NCBI GenBank assembly: GCA_034336665.1
Contig: CM067592.1
Location: 33,702,717 to 33,766,716, forward strand
Direction of reading: 5' to 3'
Length of the DNA stretch: 64,000 nt
DNA from: Luscinia megarhynchos
Lineage: Eukaryota > Chordata > Aves > Passeriformes > Turdidae
Shown here piece by piece: positions 57,001-64,000 of this stretch. The position numbers were made by a program, and so were the translations under genes. How positions within the stretch are numbered: position 1 is the first letter of the stretch; every line of letters starts with the position of its first letter. The notes beneath the pieces are model-generated. The model had not been told where the DNA came from and made no database searches. It worked only from the letters and a program-made list of their open reading frames with translations.

Positions 57001-60000
57001 GTTCACTGGAGTAATGCAAACAGTGCTGCAAACAATCTTTCTAGTACTGGCATCAATAAGATGAAATAGCTCCCAGTACTCAGTCTTGTGAACAACAGGG
57101 CATAGGAGAGAAACTTGAAGTTTTTGAAGTAAAAGGAAATGGTCCATGTATTTACAAACCTGTATACACTCCTACAGGTCTCTTAATAATTATTACTTAC
57201 TAGTACTACTTCTTATAAGCACACAATTTTACTATAACATGCCAGGAAAAAGCTTCACAATTTGAAGAAGAGGCATTACTGGAGACAGCGTCATTGAGAG
57301 TCAGGTAATTTTTAAATACAATAAGGCATTCTGATTAATAAGACCATAAAAAAACCCCAAACAAAATCAACATAAAATCAGCAAAAAAATACTCCCAACA
57401 CATTCTCAACAAGTCCCACATATTCTAATACCAGCAATCGTGTCCCAGCTGAGCACGTGCATATTGCTTGTGTGGCAGGGAGGGTTGCCATTAAAGAAGT
57501 GGAAAATTTCTTTCCTGACTTCCATGTAGAGACCAGTTTACTCACTGGTAGTGTGTTTTATACTTGGTCATATAAAACAGCACACAAATTTAAGCCCCCA
57601 AAGCAGATACTGAATCACTTTGCTATAGAAGGAGGCCAATGCTCTCTCTCAAAATAAAAGCTTATGAAACAAAAAAAAAAAGAAACTCTACCCTTCCTGG
57701 AAGGAAGCAGAAGATCTGATATTGTGTGCACCATAAGAATATAGTGCTACATGCTCAGTCATGTTTTGTGACTGAATGAACACAGCTCCTTCTCCTGGTG
57801 CTTTGAAAAGAGCCTTTTCTCTGCTGACTCTTCACTTTTATTGCAATTGGGTTACTTGGAGAAGTTTTCTCCTTTCTCTGTTTATAATCAGCAGCACTAA
57901 ATTCACTGAAGCAAAGAATTTCAGGTTTCTACCTTTAAAATCTTTGTGGAATTCAACTGAAATCGCACAAAAGGTCCAAAGACAGATACAATCAATCTGT
58001 TAGTGTAAGTCTCATCTCTTTGAAAAATCAAGCTGAAACCTTGTTTAGGAGTGCCTAGACCAAGATATTGTGCATTGGCCCATAACTAAACAAGTTTATT
58101 ATGAAGCAGGATATAATATATTTTGGAATGCTTTGAATTATAGTCTCTATAAAACTAACTTCTAAAATGCATCTAGACTGTCCATAAATTCCACCCCTTT
58201 ACCACCTGAATTAATGCCAGCCCAATGAAAATCAGTTTTGAAAGTATTGTGTCAGTTTGCTAAATTTAATTGCAAGTAAAAATAATTTTAAAAGCATAAA
58301 ATAAAATTATTACCATCAGATTACTTTTAAAACAAATCATCTGCTATAAGAAATGGCTTCTCTGTTAAGGTTTAAAATAATGAAGAGGAGAAATTGCCGT
58401 TTATAAAATTTTCCAAAACTTCAAATGCATACGTGCAAGGAAATCCACCAATGCCTCTGTTCTTTGCTATATTTTCCATTTGTCTGCACTAAATGGGTTC
58501 CCTGTGTACCTCCCAAGTTTGATCTGGCTATACTTGTCTTTTTGCGTTCCCCTTTTCTGACACAAGCTATTTACCTATCCCATAAAATTGATTTGGCATT
58601 ATAGTAGTTTCTTAACAAAAAAATTAGTTCTGCTGACACATTCATACTGGGGCAACTTTTCAAGACTAAAGGACACCAGATTACCATTTACTGGAAGTAA
58701 GAAAAGTTTTGGAGATGCAATTTGTTTTGGAGACACATTGAATCTGAAATGTGTTTTTCACAGTATTCTGTTTTTCTCCCTAGGAAAAAATCAATTGTTC
58801 AGACTGCTAAAAAGGTTTGTTAATTGCAAACGTATGCCTTGTCATCACACCTGTGCATTTATAAAACCAAACCAACCCACAACAACAGGACTGAATTCCT
58901 TTTCTATGATCTCCATCCTAGACAGCTATATTAAAAATATTCCAGGGCTAAATGTACAGATTCTAATTTTAGCTTTCTTTTATTCAAAGTAAGTAAATTG
59001 AACTTTCTAATGTCACCTAAAGGGGAGATGGAAGAGAGTGATTTTCCTACAGTATAAAGTATATTTTAGTTTGGAAGATGAGGGAAAAGTTTTGTTGAAC
59101 TAGTATTTAAGAATCTCTGTGCATCTCCAGTTATGAGCTTATTTCTTCATTAGATGAGTAGCAACAGCAAAAACTAACACAATTCAACAAGATGTGACTG
59201 GCTGGCAGAGGCAAGCAACCAAGAGTATATCTTAAAATTGTCTTTTTAAGATTGGTGTACACAAGCAGAGTGGTATATTTTCCCTTCCTCCATCATCAAC
59301 TGATTCTTTGTCTACACATATTTGAAATTTAATTTCCTACAATTCGACTTTAAGTTAATTTAAAAAACCCTGTACAGTGAAAAACGGCTATCACTACTGC
59401 ACTTGTCAATGACTTGCTATCAAATGCCATCAAATGATTTTTCATTTCTCTGTGCCTTACTTGAACAGTTCATCTTTCATTTACTTATATTAGTAGTCAC
59501 AGTTACGCAAGCACTGTTTCTCAAAGAAGCCAAGAGCCAGGCTACCATTAACTTTCAGCTTTTTAGAAGTACTAGAAGGGCTTATAAAAGTAGTTAATAC
59601 AAGCTCTCATCCAAAAGCACTGTCCTCAGACTCTAAATTATGTTGTACTGTAACTGGCTATTCAACCAACACTCAATTTACCAATTCCTACTCTATGATA
59701 CTGAAAAAAATGTGATATATAGAACATTAATAATAATAATTCCTCCACCCCAGCCCCTCAACGAGTTCACTTCTAGCAGGAAATTTTACAGAGTGGTTAT
59801 AACAAGAAAACAATCAATCAAACACAAACAAACAAACAAACAAACAAACAAACAAAAAATAAAAAAGGAGGAAAAAAACCCCAACCAAACAGTCCCAGAA
59901 CTGTAGAGTTTAGAGGGTACTATAATGATGCCTTATATTCTTTATTAACTGTAAGATCTTGAAGGATTTTCACTTAAACATGCTATGACACCTGCCAATT

Positions 60001-61782
60001 TCAAGTTGAGGTCTAGACAAAATATCCCAAAGAACACACAACCCAAAATTAAGATAAAAATTGTTTTCTCAGTCAAAGGTCAAGCATGACTATAGTACAT
60101 AACTACTTCATCCAAGAAATATCACACAAACGAAAAAACAAAATCAAACCCTCTTACTGTCTCATTTCAGACGCTATTGAGGAAAATAAACAACTACAGC
60201 TGATTACAGCTCTTTCAATACCTTCTATAAATTACTTTTATTTCTGAGGGTTAACAAGCCCTTTTGACATTCTACCCATACAGGAGTTATAGATTTTCAG
60301 ACACGTCACACTCACAAAGAAGAGACACTCAGCATAGAACAAGCTGTTCTCTGCTACAAAAGCACTAAAGACAGATATTCAGCAGCCAGAGAATTCAAGG
60401 GCCCTGACCCAGTAAAAGCACAAACCTGAATACAACAAAAATAAAAAACAAATGGGTAAACAAAACTGATAAAAATGCCATGGGGAAACAAGTATTTCAG
60501 AGAAAATAAGTCATGCCACGGAAAAGGGAGGCATGGCATGAAGTGGTGGACGACGCAGGGTGATTTCTTCGTTGGCACTGGACACACCTTTGCAATACAT
60601 TATGACAGCAGAATCATAATTGCTTTGTTCATTACTGTAGTTGACAACGGTTTTTCATTACAGGCCTAAGATCCAGTAATGAATGAGAATTACAAGACTT
60701 GTAGTACTTCGCATTATATTCACTATCTAATGAAAGATCAAAATGCAGTAGACTTCTGCAAAGTGGCTGGAGTGATGCCTGGTTATTTTCACGTTGTCTC
60801 TAAGGGGTTTCTCTGTGTGTAAGCAGAAGTGATTTTGCTTTCTATATGCCACTGAAGCTGGCCTTGCCAAACCCTTCTTATCACTTAGTGCTTCGTTATG
60901 TCTGATTAAGAACCACAGCACTAAATTCTGCTTCTCTCCAACAAGTGTAGAATAGCATTATAAGCTTCAGAATCTGAAAACACTGCCAGGACAGCTATCA
61001 TCAAGAACACAATTTTGGCAGAATAGTGTGTTACGGGAATGTATCCAGCTCAGTTGTCAGTGCTCAGAATATGAAAAACCTTGTTGTCTGTTAAGTCTTC
61101 ATATTTTTTCTTAATGGGAAAACAAAGAAACCAAACCCAATCATAAAATTAAGTAAGAGAGAGTGCAAAATAGACTCCCTGAAATAAGTTCTGATTGTTA
61201 TAACTTTTCATCAAAATCTACACCTGAATTAAGATGAACTATATTCTTAATCGTATTAGCTGCTTCTGTAACTGTTGCCTCCTTAAGGACCCAGAGCTTT
61301 TTTACAAATTACTCATTAACCCTCGAAATAATTTCTTATGTGTGAAAGAATAGCCCTAGTTCCTCCAGTCTACAAAGTCCAAAATTTGTTTTTGTTGACA
61401 CCATGAGTTCTTCTGACAAAAATAAAATTATTTTAATTTCCCAGTTTTTTATCCTTCTTCTCTATAATCCTAATGAGAAAAAAGAACAGAAACCAATTTA
61501 AATAATGAGAAGTCTGATAATCATTTTTTGTATTCATATCGGTCATATGCAATCATATTTTTTGAATTTAAAGTAAGCTAACACTGTGTTTTGTTCATAC
61601 AGTGTTTCAGTTAATAAATCCATAAATTCTACAGATTTTTTCCGTCTTGATGCTTCCTACAGAGTGTACCCTTGAATGGCAATTAATTTCCCAAAGTCAA
61701 CTCCTTTTTGCCCATAATGGTAATAGGTCTTCATCTTGACCTATGAATTTTTCCATGTTTTCTTCTCCACCCTCTTAAGTAG
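54021..61782. other. Intergenic, 7.7 kb with no gene recognised
   Basis: AT-rich sequence with low-complexity patches only, including CAAA repeats at 59824-59856. Open frames at 54637-54987, 55372-55719 and 58588-58992 were read through and show no family motif or plausible splice context. Confidence 0.55.
59824..59856. repeat. (CAAA)n microsatellite
   Basis: Eight consecutive CAAA units followed by an A-rich tract. Confidence 0.95.
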
Positions 61783-62350
61783 ATGTGCTGGTTCTGGCTG
61801 GGAAGGAGTTAATTTTCTTCACAGTAGCTACTGTGGAGTTGAGCTTTGTGTTTGTGCTGGAAACAGTACTGATAGCTCAGGGGTGCTTTAGTTATAGCTA
61901 GCAGGGTTTACTGAGGCCTTTTCTGTTCCTCACTCCACCCCACCAGCAAGAAGGCTGGGAATGCACAAAGGGCTGAGAGGAGACACAGCCAGAACAGGTT
62001 ACCCCAACTGACAAAAAAGGTATCCAGACCATACAGAATCATGGTCAGCCTACAGGATGAGGAAAGTAGAAGTGATGATACTTGTCTTTCAAAGTCACTG
62101 TTATGATTGAATGGGCCCTGCATTCCTGGGCATGTATGAAGGCCTGCCTGTCCATGAGAAATGATAAATTGATTTCTTGTTTCACTTTGTTGTGTGCACA
62201 TTTTTTGCTTTACCTATTAGGCTAACCTTACCTCAGCTCATGAGATAGCTCAAGAGCTGTTAGCTTTCTGGTTCTCTTCCTCATCCTGCTGCAGGGCAGC
62301 GAGTGAGCATCTGGGTAAAGCTTGGCTGCTGCCTGGTTTTAAACCACGAC
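61783..62350 (+). mobile_element. Solo LTR (passerine ERVL-like)
   Basis: Starts TGTGCTGGTTCTGGCTGGGA, continues AGGAGTTAATTTTCTTCACA, GGCCTTTTCTGTTCCTCACT and AGGAGACACAGCCAGAACAG, and ends TTTTAAACCACGACA. The TG...CA ends fit an LTR. The TATA position seen in the 40.6-kb copy is degraded here. No clear target duplication. Confidence 0.78.
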
Positions 62351-62661
62351 AGGAGGGGAAATTACAGAGAAGTGTGGTGGGCACAAGAAATCAACACATA
62401 TGCTGCATTTTCCCCTTCTGATGAGTTCTAACCAGGTCATTTCAGTTCTCAGGTGGAAAACACTTCAAAACTTAATCATCCCTTAGGCTCAAATTGAAGT
62501 TTTATCAGTTCTGTTTACCTCTGAGGTTACACTTGGCACACTAAAACATCAAATCTGAAGGACCTTGTTGGGGGTTGTGTTTTTTACTTTCCTCTCTATG
62601 GAATTTCCCCACTGACATACTAAGAAAGTCCTGATGGCTAGGCCTTAGCACTGATGGCTAG

Positions 62662-63244
62662 TGACAGGGGGAAGGGGGAGAAGGGAGTGGGGGAAGGACT
62701 GTGAGATCAGAAGAAAGAAAAGGAGAGGGGTGCACTGGCTCGCTGTGTTTGCTTGTGGAGTCAGAGGAGGACGAGCTCTGCTGCCATGCCAGCAGCGCCG
62801 TCCCAACGCCGGGAGCCCCCTCTGCTGCTGTCGGACCCTGCTCTGCTGCCTTCTCGCTTCAGCCTGCCACCTCCAAGCACCCTGCTGAGCAAAGTCTCTC
62901 CTCCGTGCCCATTCCACCTGGGGCACTGCTGCCATCACCCCCAGTGCCCCTGCACTGGGCGGGATCTGCCCCTGCCCACCACCGGTAGCTGCAGCACAGG
63001 GAAGGCGCCTGTGGCCAGGAGGGACTGGAACTGGCTCTCTGCTCTGTTTGTTGTTAATTCCATAGTTGTTGTTGTTGTTTTGTTTGTCTTGTTAGATATA
63101 CTAGTAAAGAACTGTTATTCCTACCCCCATATCTTTGCCTGAGAGCTCCTTAATTTCAAAATTATACTAATTCAGAGTTTAATATCTCCATTTCGAGGGA
63201 AGGCCCTGGTCTTCCCTAGCACACCTGTCTTTTCAAACCAGGAC
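62662..63244 (+). mobile_element. Second LTR-like element, GC-rich 5' half
   Basis: The 3' part has TCTTGTTAGATATACTAGTA, AAGAACTGTTATTCCTACCC, CATATCTTTGCCTGAGAGCT and the end TTTCAAACCAGGACA, which I associate with another passerine ERVL LTR type. The 5' part is GC-rich with CTGCTGCC repeats, producing 75-129 codon frames that are not host genes. The 5' boundary is uncertain. Confidence 0.65.
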
Positions 63245-64000
63245 AGTGCTGAAAAAACTTAGATTTATGAAGTGGCATCGTTGTCTTCACTGTAAGCAAT
63301 TAAAAGAAATTACATAAAACACAAAAGAAGAATATAGCAATGAAATAAAACAAAGAAAATAAATAGAGTATGTGTTATACAGTTATTCTCCATCTGCATT
63401 ACTTTATACAAATCTACAATTAACTTTACCTGCTATTTCGCTGCCTACTCTCACAATATCCTTCTGAAACTTTCAGTTATCCTTACAAATTTCATTAAAT
63501 ACTCAACAGAAAAAGGTCTTGTGGTTGTTCAACCCCTTTCCCAAAATACCTTTCAGTTTCTCTGTATTTCCTGTTGTTCGGTATCAGTGTGATGTGGCTG
63601 AACGAATCCATTCCTGTCCCACAGAGTTTTAATACAGGAGGGACATGGATGGCCTTTTCTTGCTCTTCCCCAACTGGAGAATGCTACAGAAGCAAAATAA
63701 TTTATAATTATAAATTATATTTTCTTCTTAAAATATTCACTGTAATTTTTTTGAAATTTAAAAATTAACTCCATTCTGTCTGAGCTATATAATTTACTTC
63801 ATTTCTCTACTAAGCAGTTACTGTTGGTGAAGTAGTATTCTCAATAATAAACCTTCAGTAATTCACACTTTGTACCACTAGGTGTCAAAAATACGTCAAT
63901 GCAGAGAGGAAAGACTTTCTCTGAACGTCTTATCTTCAGATGTGACAAAGCAAACAGTGTGTGCAACCACCTCACCGTGCTGTATGTCAGTACTGCAGCA
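63245..64000. other. Intergenic, no gene recognised
   Basis: AT-rich sequence to the window edge. Nothing supported. Confidence 0.6.

Noticed and set aside
58588..58992. 134-codon plus-strand frame
   Set aside because: AT-rich intergenic context, no motif, no paired splice sites, no repeat or family resemblance.
44136..59856. CRISPR array or bacterial-type elements
   Set aside because: Repeats are simple microsatellites with no unique spacers, and the window is plainly vertebrate.
62645..63142. Ala/Pro/Ser-rich frames up to 129 codons
   Set aside because: Inside an LTR-like element, low-complexity CTGCTG-rich sequence, no conserved motif.
27636..64000. GNA14 exons on the minus strand
   Set aside because: Searched by eye for conserved G-alpha blocks and found none; reported as a finding, not annotated.

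Overview
The window is vertebrate nuclear DNA, almost certainly from a passerine (songbird) genome. The left part carries the 3' end of VPS13A (chorein), split by GT-AG introns. The right part is rich in CR1 LINE fragments, LTRs of a type I associate with passerine endogenous retroviruses, and a tRNA-Ile-headed SINE tail resembling the oscine element TguSINE1. Nothing bacterial or archaeal is present. In birds VPS13A is Z-linked, so this is probably Z chromosome (inference).

Region 1 (1-27.6 kb, + strand): 18 consecutive VPS13A exons plus one alternative terminal exon. The spliced reading frame is open across every junction and gives the last ~624 residues of the protein. These cover the segment before the VPS13_C/ATG2-C-like region, that region itself (Gly-rich helices), and the C-terminal PH-like domain. 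The alternative exon at 12403-12465 ends the protein early and corresponds to the known short isoform (human transcript 1B), which lacks the PH-like domain. The full-length stop is at 24879-24881. A 3'UTR of up to about 2.7 kb follows, with candidate polyadenylation signals at 25627, 25790 and 27608. The introns look nearly free of recent transposons. The exception is a pair of 184-bp direct repeats (22066-22249 and 24360-24543, 7 mismatches) flanking the penultimate exon.

Region 2 (27.6-64 kb): no protein-coding exon was recognised. In human the next gene, GNA14, lies tail to tail close downstream of VPS13A, but I found no GNA14 exon here by eye. The region holds CR1 pieces in both orientations (27.97-28.66, 31.77-31.96, 34.32-36.08, 40.17-40.61, 41.36-42.09, 45.44-46.15, 47.30-48.11, 49.14-49.73, 50.58-50.64, 51.36-51.41 and 52.78-52.92 kb). 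It also holds LTR-like elements (36.65-37.07 minus; 39.57-39.85, 40.62-41.05, 51.48-51.80, 61.78-62.35 and 62.66-63.24 plus), the SINE tail near 50.45 kb, a CA microsatellite at 44.14 kb and A/C-rich low-complexity blocks. The rest is AT-rich sequence in which I see nothing definite.

The VPS13A exons act as one transcription unit making a bridge-like lipid-transfer protein. I did not find a convincing new biological system. The observations most worth following up are the direct repeat around the penultimate exon, the conserved alternative terminus, the possible loss or displacement of GNA14, and the LTRs with preserved promoter motifs.
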